Part shown: positions 22,788 to 31,652 of the stretch, one piece after another | Layout: every line of letters begins with the position of its first letter | Numbering within the stretch: position 1 is the first letter of the stretch | Origin: Sphingomonadaceae bacterium | GTDB lineage: Bacteria; Pseudomonadota; Alphaproteobacteria; Sphingomonadales; Sphingomonadaceae | Assembly (NCBI GenBank): GCA_947473355.1 | Contig: CANJCQ010000037.1 | Location: forward strand, 1 to 40,122 | Reading direction: 5' to 3' | Length of the DNA: 40,122 bases | Translations under genes and position numbers: made by a program | The notes under the pieces: model-generated | Told to the model about the DNA's origin: nothing | The model's input: the letters and a program-made list of their open reading frames with translations, nothing else | Database searches by the model: none

Positions 22788-23339
22788 ATGGCCAAGTTCC
22801 GCACAACCCTGCTCGCAGCGACAATCGCCCTGACCGCCTTCAGCGGTGCTGCTTCCGCCCGCAATCCGATGGTCGGCGGAGCGGCGATGTACGCTTCGAA
22901 AAACATCGTCGAAAATGCCGTAAATTCGAAGGACCACACCACGCTGGTCGCAGCAGTCAAGGCCGCCGATCTGGTCGTCACCCTGTCCAGCCCCGGCCCA
23001 TTTACAGTCTTCGCGCCGACCAATGATGCCTTCGCCAAGCTGCCAGCCGGCACCGTCGATACGCTGGTCAGGCCCGAGAACAAGGCGACCCTGACCTCCA
23101 TCCTGACCTATCATGTCGTGCCCGGCCGGATCACTGCGGCGATGATCTCCGCCAATGCCCGCGCGCATCGCGGCACTGCCAGCTACACGACTGTCCAAGG
23201 CGAGGCCCTGACCTTCTCGCGTTCGGGCAGCGGCTGGGCGATCACTGACGCCAAGGGCAACCGCGGCATGATCACTATTGCCAATGTCATGCAATCGAAC
23301 GGCGTGATCCACGTCATCGACACGGTGATGATGCCTTGA
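22788..23339 (+). CDS. Secreted fasciclin (FAS1) domain protein
   Basis: This 183-residue protein has a signal peptide (residues 1-24, cleaved near ASA-RN) followed by one FAS1 domain. The domain has the H1 motif GPFTVFAPTNDAFAKLPAGTVDTL and the H2 motif NGVIHVIDTVMMP, with the conserved YHVVPG between them. Such proteins act outside the cytoplasm in adhesion or envelope interactions. The gene stands alone between two terminators. Its leader can hide the ribosome binding site in a hairpin, so translational control is possible. Confidence 0.93.
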   Translation: MAKFRTTLLAATIALTAFSGAASARNPMVGGAAMYASKNIVENAVNSKDHTTLVAAVKAADLVVTLSSPGPFTVFAPTNDAFAKLPAGTVDTLVRPENKATLTSILTYHVVPGRITAAMISANARAHRGTASYTTVQGEALTFSRSGSGWAITDAKGNRGMITIANVMQSNGVIHVIDTVMMP

Positions 23340-23382
23340 TCTTCCGCCCGCATTTATGACCTTGCGGTCCTAACAAGAAAAG

Positions 23383-23410
23383 CGGCCGGGAGGGGAAACC
23401 TTCCCGGCCG
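23383..23410. terminator. Bidirectional terminator between fasciclin and tannase-family genes
   Basis: CGGCCGGGA (23383-23391) pairs perfectly with TCCCGGCCG (23402-23410). A-rich sequence (AAGAAAAG) lies on the left and TTTC on the right, so it can serve both converging genes. Confidence 0.7.
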
Positions 23411-23417
23411 TTTCATA

Positions 23418-25010
23418 TCAGACTCCGGGGGCCTTGCCTCCGCCCCGGCACTCCCAATTGGCCGCATCTTTCGGGTCCAGCCCGGCAGCTTTCAGGAAGG
23501 CATGTTTCGGCTCGGCGCACAGCAGCATCGAGCGTTCGCGCCCGCCAAGATACGTGAGGCGGTTGGTGACGATGGCTTCTGGGGCAGTGCCCTGCTCTAC
23601 CCAGGGGATGATTGCGTCGAGCAGCGCCTCGACATGGTCGGTCGGCCCGGTTCCGCCCCGGCAATGCCACAGGCCGGGCACCGGCACATAACGCACCCAC
23701 TGGTCCGCCGTCGGGAAACGGGCGCGCAGCACCTCATAGCCGGCCTGCGATTCCAGATAGCTCATCGATTCGTCGTCGACGCCGTGCCAGATGATCATCT
23801 TCGCGCCGCTTGCTGCGAGTGCAGAATAGTCCATCGGGTCGGTGAAGGGCGTTGCGGTGCCGCCGCGCGAGGAAATGCGCACCACTTCGTCGAAGCTCGC
23901 GATCTTCCAGTAGTCGGTATTGGGTTCCATCGAGCGAGTCTTGGTGTCCGACATGATATGGATGAAGGGCACGCCCTGCCTGAGCAGATCGGCCGGCGAG
24001 CGGCCATTCGTTCCTGGCCACGGCGGCGGCGAGGAGCCGAGCAGGAATCGCGACCAGCCTGACACATCGGAAATCGACCAGCCGGGATGGGTGCCATCGC
24101 CCTTGGTGCCGCCAGTTGGGAACTTGTGGGTTTTCCTGATGAGGTCAAACAGTTCGATCTGGGCCGGGCTGAAACCGGCCTTGCGCAGGATACCGTAATC
24201 GAAATTCACGATCGCTGTCGGATCATGGATGATGTCGTCGTGCGCGCCGTCAACATCGTCATAGGCGGCCAGGATTCCCGCGCCAGCACTGCGCATCATG
24301 GCGGGAGAAATCCAGCTTTCCGGGTGGTTCTGCATATGCGCGGCAATGCCGAACACATTGGGATGAAACAGCGAGGCCTGCCATGGGGTTGCCCCCACCA
24401 GGAAGCCATCGAAATTGCGTCCGCCAAAGCGCCGCGCGCTGCCCAGCGCCATCTGGCCGCCGCCCGAACAGCCGCTGATATAGCGCCACAGCTTTTCGCG
24501 GCCATAATACGCGCGGGTTATCGCCTGGGTGGCTTCAGCGGAGCTCTGCACCCCGCGCCACATGAAGTCGGTTAGCCGGGCCGGATCGGACATGAAGCTG
24601 AAATCGGCGATGCTTTTGGCACCGGTGCCGCCATCGCTGCCGGCCAGGGCAAAGCCGCGCGCCAGCAAGCGCTGCGGCATGTTCGGGATCTTGCCCGCCG
24701 CCCCGCCGATGCCGAGATAGACGTAGCGGCCATTGAAATTGTCGGGCAGCGTCAGATTGAACATCACCCGGTTGGGGCCGGGGTTCTGGTTGGTCACCCA
24801 GCCCGAGACGCGGCAGCCCCAGTTCTCGTCGGAATAGACCTCGTCGCGGTCAGCAAAGACTTCGCGCACTGCCATGGCCACGGTGGTGCCCGGCGGGGCT
24901 ATGGCCTGCACGGCTTCGGTGCTGCAGCCTTCGGACGGCGCCGCCAGCGCGGGGGCTGCCTGCGCACCCAGGCCGATCGCAACCAGCACGGCAAATTGCT
25001 TGATTCTCAT
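23418..25010 (-). CDS. Tannase/feruloyl-esterase family hydrolase, secreted
   Basis: This 530-residue protein has a cleaved signal peptide (residues 1-24). The tannase-family alpha/beta hydrolase has nucleophile S182 in YISGCSGGGQMALG, where the Cys before Ser is the family mark. It has the Asp region MIIWHGVDDESMSY and the terminal LWHCRGGTGP, whose His and Cys complete the active site; the CS...HC disulfide is typical of tannases. It would hydrolyse esters of phenolic acids, or related aromatic esters, in the periplasm or outside. ATG 25010 has GAGAGGA about 9 bases upstream. Confidence 0.9.
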   Translation of the reverse strand: MRIKQFAVLVAIGLGAQAAPALAAPSEGCSTEAVQAIAPPGTTVAMAVREVFADRDEVYSDENWGCRVSGWVTNQNPGPNRVMFNLTLPDNFNGRYVYLGIGGAAGKIPNMPQRLLARGFALAGSDGGTGAKSIADFSFMSDPARLTDFMWRGVQSSAEATQAITRAYYGREKLWRYISGCSGGGQMALGSARRFGGRNFDGFLVGATPWQASLFHPNVFGIAAHMQNHPESWISPAMMRSAGAGILAAYDDVDGAHDDIIHDPTAIVNFDYGILRKAGFSPAQIELFDLIRKTHKFPTGGTKGDGTHPGWSISDVSGWSRFLLGSSPPPWPGTNGRSPADLLRQGVPFIHIMSDTKTRSMEPNTDYWKIASFDEVVRISSRGGTATPFTDPMDYSALAASGAKMIIWHGVDDESMSYLESQAGYEVLRARFPTADQWVRYVPVPGLWHCRGGTGPTDHVEALLDAIIPWVEQGTAPEAIVTNRLTYLGGRERSMLLCAEPKHAFLKAAGLDPKDAANWECRGGGKAPGV

Positions 25011-25150
25011 CGCAGCTATCCTCTCATCGTGCGGGTTTCCGCATCTGGCCGCGATGTTAGACAGGTCGGTGGACGGTTGGCAAATGCTTCACTGCTTGTG
25101 CATGATCCAGCGGTTGACCAGGGGCATGATTCGCGGCAATGCGTGGCAAA

Positions 25151-25166
25151 CTGAACACCTGTTCAG
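25151..25166. promoter_or_regulatory. TetR-type operator-like palindrome before the dioxygenase gene
   Basis: CTGAACACCTGTTCAG is a perfect 7-bp dyad with a 2-base centre, 24 bases before ATG 25191. A TTGACC (25114-25119) upstream could be the -35 box, putting the palindrome at or just after the start of transcription, where a repressor would act. No regulator gene is adjacent. Confidence 0.45.
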
Positions 25167-25190
25167 CGCGGCTTGAAAGAGGAATCGAAA

Positions 25191-26036
25191 ATGGCCATCC
25201 GTTTTGAAGAGATCAAACCCGCTGTTGGCTCCCGCGTTGTCTGGGATGATCGCGCCGACATTTTCACCCCCGAGGCCGCCCAGTTGCTGCGCGCCAAGCT
25301 GGCCGAGCGCACCGTGCTGGTGTTCCCAAAGCTGGACCTCACCGACGACGAGCAGATCAAGATCACCGACCTGATGGGCGGCAAGGTCAAGCTGACCGGT
25401 CAGTTCAACAAGCAGGACACCGACGAGAACGTCTATCAGGTGACGCTCGATCCCGAGATCAATCCGCAGCCCGAATATGTGCTGGGCACCTATTTCTATC
25501 ACATGGACGGCATGCCGGTCGATTTCCCGCCGCCATTCGCCACTCTGCTCTCGGCCCGCAAGACCGCGCCCAAGGGCGGGCAGACCGAATTTGCCAGCAC
25601 TTTGGCTGGCTATGCAGGGCTGCCTGAGGCCGAACGGGCGGAGCTGGATTGCCTCAAGGTGATCCATTCGGTCGAGGCCAGCATGGTGCCCTTGCGGGGG
25701 TTAATTCCGGCCGAACAATACGAAAAGGTGATCGGCATCCAGCGCGAGATCGAACGGCCGCTGGTCTTTACCCATGCGGACGGCCACAAGTCGATGCTGC
25801 TCGGCACAACTGCCGACCGCGTGGTTGGCATGTCGATCCCCGAAGGCCGGGCGCTGTTGGTGCGGCTGCTCGAATGGTGCTGCCAGCCGGCCTATTCGCT
25901 GCGGCATGAATGGCAGGAGGGCGATCTCGTGATCTGGGAGAACACCGCCGGGCTGCACCGCGCGATGCCTTATGATCCGGCATCAGGCCGCATGATGCAC
26001 CGCACCTCGATTGCAGGCGCCGAGACGGTCGCCTGA
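25191..26036 (+). CDS. TauD/TfdA-family Fe(II)/2-oxoglutarate dioxygenase
   Basis: This 281-residue soluble enzyme has the facial triad H104-x-D106 (FYHMDG) and distal H256 (GLHRAMPYD), with the 2-oxoglutarate-binding Arg near R271 (MMHRTSI). It would hydroxylate an organic substrate using O2, Fe(II) and 2-oxoglutarate. The family includes taurine, 2,4-D and other xenobiotic dioxygenases; the substrate here is unknown. ATG 25191 has AAGAGGAA 8 bases upstream. A perfect palindrome lies 24 bases before the start, suggesting a dedicated repressor. The next gene starts 7 bp after its stop. Confidence 0.9.
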   Translation: MAIRFEEIKPAVGSRVVWDDRADIFTPEAAQLLRAKLAERTVLVFPKLDLTDDEQIKITDLMGGKVKLTGQFNKQDTDENVYQVTLDPEINPQPEYVLGTYFYHMDGMPVDFPPPFATLLSARKTAPKGGQTEFASTLAGYAGLPEAERAELDCLKVIHSVEASMVPLRGLIPAEQYEKVIGIQREIERPLVFTHADGHKSMLLGTTADRVVGMSIPEGRALLVRLLEWCCQPAYSLRHEWQEGDLVIWENTAGLHRAMPYDPASGRMMHRTSIAGAETVA

Positions 26037-26043
26037 GTCGGGT

Positions 26044-26331
26044 ATGGGTTGGCTGGGAAAGCTGTTCGGCGGCAAGCAAGGAATATTCCGGTTCAGCCCA
26101 CGTTGGAAGGAAATGATAATTGTCACCGGGCCGGGCGGGCATTTCACGCTCGACTACTGGATGGGCATTCCCACCATCTGCCTGCCACCCGAAGAGCGCT
26201 GGCGCGACGTGGCGCCGCACTGGGCAGTGGATCTGTGGCCCGAACTGAGGGCTGAGCTAAAGGCCTGGTGCCAGGCTAATAACACGAAGCTGGAAATTGA
26301 TCCCAAGGCTGCGGTATATCATTCGACCTAG
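26044..26331 (+). CDS. Hypothetical 95-residue protein
   Basis: This small soluble protein has no recognised family. It starts MGWLGKLFGGKQGIFRFSPRW, a short basic amphipathic stretch, and has a core rich in Trp, Pro and acidic residues (EERWRDVAPHWAVDLWPELRAEL). ATG 26044 is 7 bp after the dioxygenase stop, and the cupin gene starts 11 bp after its own stop. It is therefore probably co-transcribed with both. The ribosome binding site is poor, so coupling to the upstream gene is likely. Confidence 0.6.
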   Translation: MGWLGKLFGGKQGIFRFSPRWKEMIIVTGPGGHFTLDYWMGIPTICLPPEERWRDVAPHWAVDLWPELRAELKAWCQANNTKLEIDPKAAVYHST

Positions 26332-26342
26332 GGGAGATTACC

Positions 26343-26750
26343 ATGATCCGCACATTGATTGCAGCTCTGATATCGATCGCTGCTCTGACCGGAGCCGCGC
26401 CGCCCCCCGCCGCGCTGCCCGCGCCGCTGCCGATCACCACCTTCGATGTGCCGCAGGACAAGGGCGCGCAGGAAGTGCAGGTGGTGAAGCGCGAGTTCCC
26501 GGTCGGCAGCGCCTCGGGCTGGCATGTTCATCCAGGGGTCGAGACCGCCTATCTGCTGAGCGGGACCATGTCGCTTGAAATGGCCGGACAGCCCCGCATG
26601 ATCTTGCATCCCGGTGATACATTCATCGTGCCGCGCGGCGTGGCGCATAACGGGGCCAATATGGGAAAGGTTCCGGCGCGGCTGGTAATTACCTATGTGG
26701 TCGACAAGGGCGCGCCGGTTCGCACACCAGTGAATCCGCCCGCGCCCTGA
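26343..26750 (+). CDS. Secreted small cupin-domain protein
   Basis: This 135-residue protein has a signal peptide (residues 1-19, ending around TGAA) and one cupin barrel. Motif 1 is GWHVHPGVETAYLLSGTMSLEM, where two His and one Glu bind a metal. Motif 2 is LHPGDTFIVPRGVAHNGAN, with the fourth ligand His. Exported cupins of this type are often dioxygenase- or quercetinase-like, or simply metal-binding. ATG 26343 follows AGGGGAGA. It is probably the last gene of the three-gene TauD unit. Confidence 0.85.
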   Translation: MIRTLIAALISIAALTGAAPPPAALPAPLPITTFDVPQDKGAQEVQVVKREFPVGSASGWHVHPGVETAYLLSGTMSLEMAGQPRMILHPGDTFIVPRGVAHNGANMGKVPARLVITYVVDKGAPVRTPVNPPAP

Positions 26751-26766
26751 TCAGCGGGCCCAATAA

Positions 26767-27309
26767 TCAGCGAGAGGGCGCAAGATTGGCAGCGGTGTAG
26801 CATTCGGCGACCGCGCTGATCGGGCGGCCATCAGGCAGCTTCAGCACGGCGCGGACCGAAAGCACCGTCCCCTCCGGACAGCCCGGTGCGCGGCCATGAA
26901 CTGAGGCGAGTTGCTCGCGGGTATAGCCAAGTGGCGCGACAACCCGCCCGAAGGGAATGTCGCTGGTCTCAAGCAGGCGGTTCATTTCTGCCGTCAGGCG
27001 TGCGGGCACATACCAGTTGTCGGCGATGGACAGCACCGTATCCCCGCAGCGCAGGTGCACCTGGCGATAGCGGACCGGTTCGTTGGCATCGATCGCCAGC
27101 GAGGCGCGAATGGCGGCATCGGGCGTCACCATCTCGCTCTTCACGGCTTGCGCCACGATCTGCGGCGGATTGGCAATTCCGCGTGACTGGCACCACTGGG
27201 TCAGCGCCTCTGTGGCGCTGTGGTTGTTGGCCAGCACCAGCTCGAAATTGGCAAGGCTGATCGGGCCGGCACAAGCGGCGATGGCGGAAGTCGCGATGGC
27301 GGCAGTCAT
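26767..27309 (-). CDS. Chorismate lyase (UbiC)-like protein
   Basis: This 180-residue protein has a C-terminal region (YRQVHLRCGDTVLSIADNWYVPARLTAEM, and FGRVVAPLGYTREQL) that follows the pattern of the UbiC/UTRA fold, in which an Arg-rich pocket binds chorismate or pyruvate. The N terminus is hydrophobic and contains IAAC, which resembles a lipoprotein cleavage site. A GTG start at 27330 would add a positively charged n-region and give a plausible lipoprotein signal. With ATG 27309 the signal is weak. It lies 10 bp after the CinA-like gene. It may not be a true chorismate lyase, since the classic enzyme is cytoplasmic. Confidence 0.55.
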   Translation of the reverse strand: MTAAIATSAIAACAGPISLANFELVLANNHSATEALTQWCQSRGIANPPQIVAQAVKSEMVTPDAAIRASLAIDANEPVRYRQVHLRCGDTVLSIADNWYVPARLTAEMNRLLETSDIPFGRVVAPLGYTREQLASVHGRAPGCPEGTVLSVRAVLKLPDGRPISAVAECYTAANLAPSR

Positions 27310-27319
27310 GCGAAAATGC

Positions 27320-28081
27320 CTATATCCCACCCGCAACCGCCGGTTTGCCAAGCGCTTCCAGCGCTCCTGCCAGGGCCCGGCTGCATTCAGCCAGCTCATC
27401 CGCATCGACCGAGCGGATCACAAAGTTTGCCCCGCCGCGCCCGTCCTTCCAGAATGGATAGGAGCCGATCTGGCACGAGGGGTGGGCATGTTCGGTGGAG
27501 GCCAGCAGTTCGGCCACTTCGCTTTCGGCGATCCAGCAGCCGACCGTTTCGCTGAGCAGCAAAGCGCCGCCTTCGAGCGTTCCGGACAGCGCATCGAGCA
27601 TGCCGGCGGTTATCTGCGGCACGCCGGCCATCAGGAAAATGTTACCGCTGCGGATGCCCGGCGCGCCGGTATAGCGGTTTGGGATCAGTTCAGCACCTGA
27701 GGGCACGCGGGCCATGCGAAGCCGCGCCTCGTTGAGGCCGCCGCGGCTCTCGTAATAGCCATCCAGAATCGCGCGCGCTTCTGGATGGACTTCGACCCCG
27801 ACGCCAAGCGCCTCGGCGATGGCATCGACGGTGATGTCATCATGCGTCGGGCCGATGCCGCCGGTGGTGAACAGATAGTCGTTGCGGGCGCGCAGCGTGT
27901 TGACTGCCTCGATGATGGCGGGGGTATCGTCGGCGACGACGCGCACTTCCTTGAGCCGGATGCCCTGCACCCCCAGCCACGAGGCGACCTGCGCGATGTT
28001 CTTGTCGTGCGTGCGGCCCGAGAGGATCTCGTCGCCGATGACAATCAGCGCGGCGGTGTAGATGCGGGATTCGGTGGTCAT
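27320..28081 (-). CDS. CinA-like molybdopterin-binding domain protein
   Basis: This 253-residue protein has the MoCF-biosynthesis/MogA-like fold: IVIGDEILSGRTHDKN at the N terminus and the signature LFTTGGIGPTHDDITVDAIAEALG at about residues 71-93. It is the N-terminal half of CinA (nicotinamide-nucleotide amidase family) without the deamidase domain, the stand-alone form common in alphaproteobacteria. ADP-ribose or nucleotide-derivative hydrolysis is known for CinA N domains; activity is not shown here. It is 9 bp after the EtaA-like gene and 10 bp before the UbiC-like gene. Confidence 0.92.
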   Translation of the reverse strand: MTTESRIYTAALIVIGDEILSGRTHDKNIAQVASWLGVQGIRLKEVRVVADDTPAIIEAVNTLRARNDYLFTTGGIGPTHDDITVDAIAEALGVGVEVHPEARAILDGYYESRGGLNEARLRMARVPSGAELIPNRYTGAPGIRSGNIFLMAGVPQITAGMLDALSGTLEGGALLLSETVGCWIAESEVAELLASTEHAHPSCQIGSYPFWKDGRGGANFVIRSVDADELAECSRALAGALEALGKPAVAGGI

Positions 28082-28090
28082 GGGTGTGGG

Positions 28091-29596
28091 TTAGGGCAAA
28101 GTGAGGTTGAGGGGAATATCGCGCCGCACCCGCTCGAACTTCAGCACCCCGTCGTCGATCGGCGACGAGGCCATTTCGGCCTTGTCCTCGCGGTAATTCA
28201 TGTTGATCCGCCAGGGAGCGCGCGTCGAGCTTTTGGGGACCAGGTGCTTGCCGCGCTGAAGATAGCCCGACGACAGCAAATCGAGCGGCTGGCTTTCGAC
28301 CAGATCGTGGTCTGCGGGAAGCACTGGCGTCGCCACATCCATCTTCCAGGCGTCCATCTGCACCATCAGTCGGGTCAGCCAGTCCGTGACGAGATCAACC
28401 CGCAGTGTCCAGCCGGCATTGAGATAGCCGAACAGCACCGCCAGATTGGGCACGTTCGAAAACATGCAGTTGCGATACCAGAAATGCTGCGCCGGATTGA
28501 CCGGCGCGCCGTCGAGGCTGACCCTGATCTTGCCCAAAGTCGCGAGGTTGAGACCAGTGGCAGTGACCACGACATCGGCGGCGAGCTTGCGCCCGTCCTT
28601 GAGCTTGATGCCATCCGTGGTGACCTGCGCGATCTCGCCGGTCACCACGCTGGCGTAGCCTTCGCGGATCGCCTTGAACATGTCGCCATCGGGCACCAGG
28701 CAGAGCCGCTGTTCCCAGGGGTTGTAGGGCGGGGTGTAGTCGGCCTCGTTCCAGGCTTCACCCAGTTCCTCGCGCACCATGTCCTTGAGCACTGCGCCGA
28801 ATTTCTTGGGCTTGGCGCGGGCGCGGCTGAACAGGAATTCGTGCATGCGCAGCGCGCGGGTGCGGTTTATGGCCCAGGCCCATTTGGCGGGCAGCCAGCG
28901 GCGCATGCGGCTGGCGAAGCTGTCGCGGCTGGGGCGGATGCCATACCAGGTCGGACTGCGCTGGAGCATGGTGACATGGGCGGCCTTACTGGCCATCGCC
29001 GGCACCACTGAGACCGCTGTCGCGCCCGAGCCGATGATCACCACCCGTTTGCCGCCGTAATCATAGTCCTCGGGCCAGAACTGCGGGTGGATTACCTTGC
29101 CCTTGAACCTGGACAGACCGGGGATTCCGGCGTCGTAGGGATTGTCGTAGTCATAATAGCCGGTGCCAAGGAACAGGAATCGCGCACTGATTGCTTCCGT
29201 GGTGCCATCCGCTAGTGAGGCCTTCACGCGCCACAGCCCCGCGTTGCTGTCCCAGTCGGCGCTCTCGACTTGCCTGCCGAAGCGCATCCGGTCGCGGATG
29301 TTGCAGCTCTCCACCACTTCGCCCAGATAGGCCCTGATCTGCTCCGCCGAGGCGATGGTCTCGTCCTGGGTCCAGGGAGCAAACTGGTAGGTGAAGGTGT
29401 GCATGTCGCTGTCGGAACGGATGCCGGGATAGCGGAACAGGTCCCAGGTGCCGCCCAGCCCCTGGCGCCGGTCGAGCATCAGATAGCGCTTGGCGGGGCA
29501 TTGCATGGCCAGCTTCGCCGCCATGCCGATGCCGGAGATCCCCGCACCGACGATCAGCATGTCGAGCGGAGTTTCAGTAGGACTCATCGCATTCAT
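28091..29596 (-). CDS. FAD-dependent monooxygenase (EtaA/EthA-like, FMO/BVMO group)
   Basis: This 501-residue flavoprotein has FAD motif LIVGAGISGIG near residue 16 and GLGGTWDLFRYPGIRSDSDMHTF after it. The fingerprint FKGKVIHPQFWP (F-x-G-x3-H-x3-W-P) and then the NADPH motif VIIGSGATA follow. These match the EthA-like Baeyer-Villiger/sulfoxidation enzymes. It would oxidise a ketone or sulfur group. Two close ATGs (29596 and 29587) follow AGGAGG; I use 29596. The second BVMO of this window (2912-4726) is a different, longer type. The divergent neighbour is a CorA carrier, 82 bp away. Confidence 0.9.
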   Translation of the reverse strand: MNAMSPTETPLDMLIVGAGISGIGMAAKLAMQCPAKRYLMLDRRQGLGGTWDLFRYPGIRSDSDMHTFTYQFAPWTQDETIASAEQIRAYLGEVVESCNIRDRMRFGRQVESADWDSNAGLWRVKASLADGTTEAISARFLFLGTGYYDYDNPYDAGIPGLSRFKGKVIHPQFWPEDYDYGGKRVVIIGSGATAVSVVPAMASKAAHVTMLQRSPTWYGIRPSRDSFASRMRRWLPAKWAWAINRTRALRMHEFLFSRARAKPKKFGAVLKDMVREELGEAWNEADYTPPYNPWEQRLCLVPDGDMFKAIREGYASVVTGEIAQVTTDGIKLKDGRKLAADVVVTATGLNLATLGKIRVSLDGAPVNPAQHFWYRNCMFSNVPNLAVLFGYLNAGWTLRVDLVTDWLTRLMVQMDAWKMDVATPVLPADHDLVESQPLDLLSSGYLQRGKHLVPKSSTRAPWRINMNYREDKAEMASSPIDDGVLKFERVRRDIPLNLTLP

Positions 29597-29678
29597 CGCC
29601 TGCCTCCTGCCTGCAGCTTCTGTGTAAGCAAAGCTGTGGCGGATTGCCAGCGCCAGTCGCCTTTGCCACAAGCATGTC

Positions 29679-30653
29679 ATGCCAGTGATCGCCGCCCGCC
29701 GCTATGTTGCCGGCAAACCCTCGAATGATGATATCGCCATCAATGGCGTCGAGCGGACCTTGCAGCCGCCGCAATCGTTTGACTGGGTGGGGCTGGCCGA
29801 ACCCGATCAAGCAGAAATGGAGCTGATCCGCAGCCAGTTTGGCTTGCATCCGCTGGCGGTCGAAGATGCGCTCAACCCCAACCAGCTACCCAAGGTTGAA
29901 ACCTACGGCAAGCAGTTGTTCCTTGTCGCCCGCACGGCGGCTTTGGAGGGGGGCGAGAACATCGTCTACGGCCAGTCGGCGATCTTTCTCGGGCCTGATT
30001 TCATCGTCACGGTGCGCTTCGGCTCGTCACGCGATCACAGCACATTGCGCCACCGGCTGGAGGCCAATCCCGAGCGCCTTTCGGAAGGGCCTGATTTCGT
30101 CGCCCATGCCATTCTTGACTTTATCGTTGATGGCTACCAGCCGATCCTGGAACAGCTCGAAACCGCTGTCCAGACGATGGAAGAGCGGGCGATCGAGACC
30201 TTTCCCGAACCTTCGACCCTGCGCCGCATCTTTCGCTTGCGCCGCCAGCTGCGCCGGTTCGAGCGAATCATCGGACCGATGGAGGAAGTTTGCGAGCGGC
30301 TGGCGTCTCACGAGCTGCCCTCGGTCGATCATTCGGCGCACATCTGGTTCCGCGACGTGCTCGATCATGTCCGCCGCAGCCTGACCCGGATGATCGGGCT
30401 GAAGGAGACGCTGGCCAGCATCGTCGAGACAGCGAGCCTGCTGGAACAGCACCGGCAAGGCGAAATGACCAGGTCGCTGGCCGCTTGGGCGGCGATCCTC
30501 GCAGTGCCGACGGCGATTGCCGGGATCTACGGGATGAATTTTGATTTCATGCCAGAGTTGCGCTGGCAATATGGGTATTTCGTGGTGCTCGGGGGAATAT
30601 TCGCAATCTGCGGCGGGCTATGGCTGCAGTTCAAGCGAATTGGCTGGCTGTGA
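29679..30653 (+). CDS. CorA-family divalent cation transporter
   Basis: This 324-residue protein has an N-terminal cytoplasmic funnel domain (about residues 1-260) with helical regions (LRRIFRLRRQLRRFERIIGPMEEV). It is followed by the pore with the conserved loop GIYGMNFDFMPE between two C-terminal membrane helices. The GMN motif is the Mg2+/Co2+ selectivity filter. It forms a homopentamer in the inner membrane. ATG 29679 follows a poor ribosome binding site. A CDF exporter follows after 23 bp, so import and export of divalent metal are probably transcribed together. Confidence 0.93.
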   Translation: MPVIAARRYVAGKPSNDDIAINGVERTLQPPQSFDWVGLAEPDQAEMELIRSQFGLHPLAVEDALNPNQLPKVETYGKQLFLVARTAALEGGENIVYGQSAIFLGPDFIVTVRFGSSRDHSTLRHRLEANPERLSEGPDFVAHAILDFIVDGYQPILEQLETAVQTMEERAIETFPEPSTLRRIFRLRRQLRRFERIIGPMEEVCERLASHELPSVDHSAHIWFRDVLDHVRRSLTRMIGLKETLASIVETASLLEQHRQGEMTRSLAAWAAILAVPTAIAGIYGMNFDFMPELRWQYGYFVVLGGIFAICGGLWLQFKRIGWL

Positions 30654-30676
30654 GCAGCCCGGTACGGAGAATTTGA

Positions 30677-31588
30677 GTGTCGGCATCCGGTTCGGCCAGA
30701 ACTCTGATTGTCGCGCTGGCGGCCAATCTTGGCATTGCTGTTGCCAAATTCGTTGCGGCCGCGATCACCGGCTCGTCGGCGATGCTCACCGAAGGCGTGC
30801 ATTCGGTGGTCGACAGCGTAAATCAGGTGCTGCTGCTCTATGGCCGCTCTCGCGCGGCGAGGCCGCCGGATGCGATTCATCCCTTCGGCTATGGCCGCGA
30901 GCTCTATTTCTGGTCTTTCGTTGTCGCTGTGCTTGTCTTCGCGCTGGGCGCAGGGGTGTCGATCTATGAAGGCGTGCTGCATATCCTTGACCCGGAGCCG
31001 GCAACGGACCCGAAGATTGCCTTCACCGTGCTGGCAGTGGCCGTCGTGCTTGAGGGCTATTCGACTTACGAGGCCAAGAAGGACTTTGACACCGGCAACA
31101 AGGGGCTGAGCTTTCTGCAGGCGATCCGCCGGTCGAAGGACGCACCGACCATCGTTGTGCTGCTGGAAAATGCGGGCGCGCTGGCGGGGCTGGGCATCGC
31201 CGGACTCGGGCTTGCGCTGAGCCTGATTACCCATAACCCTTTCTGGGATGGTCTCGCCTCGGTATTGATCGGCATTGTGCTGGGCGTGCTTGCCATGGTG
31301 CTGCTCTATGAGGCCAAGAGCCTGCTGATCGGCGAGGCGGCCGATCCCGAGCTTGTCGAAGCGATCACAAGGCGCACTGCGGCCCAGCCGGGGATCGTCG
31401 CGGTGCATGAAGTGCTCACTACGCATCTGTCGCCCGACAGCGTCACCGCAATCATCAGTGCCGATTTCGATGATGCCATTTCGGCGCGCGATGTCGAAGA
31501 TGCAGTGCTCGCGATCGAGCAGGCTTTGGCTGGCGAATATCCCGAACTCAAGCGGATCTATGTGCGGCCCCGGCATGGGGAAGGCTGA
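30677..31588 (+). CDS. Cation diffusion facilitator (CDF) family efflux transporter
   Basis: This 303-residue protein has six membrane segments in the first 210 residues. The metal-site motif LTEGVHSVVDSVNQ (H-x3-D pattern with a nearby Asn) lies in helix 2, with a paired Asp/His region in helix 5. A C-terminal cytoplasmic domain of about 90 residues follows (VAVHEVLTTHLSPDSVTAIISADF). CDF carriers export Zn2+, Co2+ or Cd2+ against H+. The GTG start at 30677 has GGAG 8 bases upstream. It lies 23 bp after the CorA gene. Confidence 0.92.
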   Translation: MSASGSARTLIVALAANLGIAVAKFVAAAITGSSAMLTEGVHSVVDSVNQVLLLYGRSRAARPPDAIHPFGYGRELYFWSFVVAVLVFALGAGVSIYEGVLHILDPEPATDPKIAFTVLAVAVVLEGYSTYEAKKDFDTGNKGLSFLQAIRRSKDAPTIVVLLENAGALAGLGIAGLGLALSLITHNPFWDGLASVLIGIVLGVLAMVLLYEAKSLLIGEAADPELVEAITRRTAAQPGIVAVHEVLTTHLSPDSVTAIISADFDDAISARDVEDAVLAIEQALAGEYPELKRIYVRPRHGEG

Positions 31589-31652
31589 TTGGCCATTGCG
31601 CCAGGGGCCTTGTCGCGACAGGATGGCGGCAAAACAGCTTATGGAGAGAGCC

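Noticed and set aside
21857..23101. Minus-strand open frame of over 400 codons opposite rplA and the fasciclin gene
   Set aside because: It spans two unrelated genes and a terminator in antisense and shows no domain.
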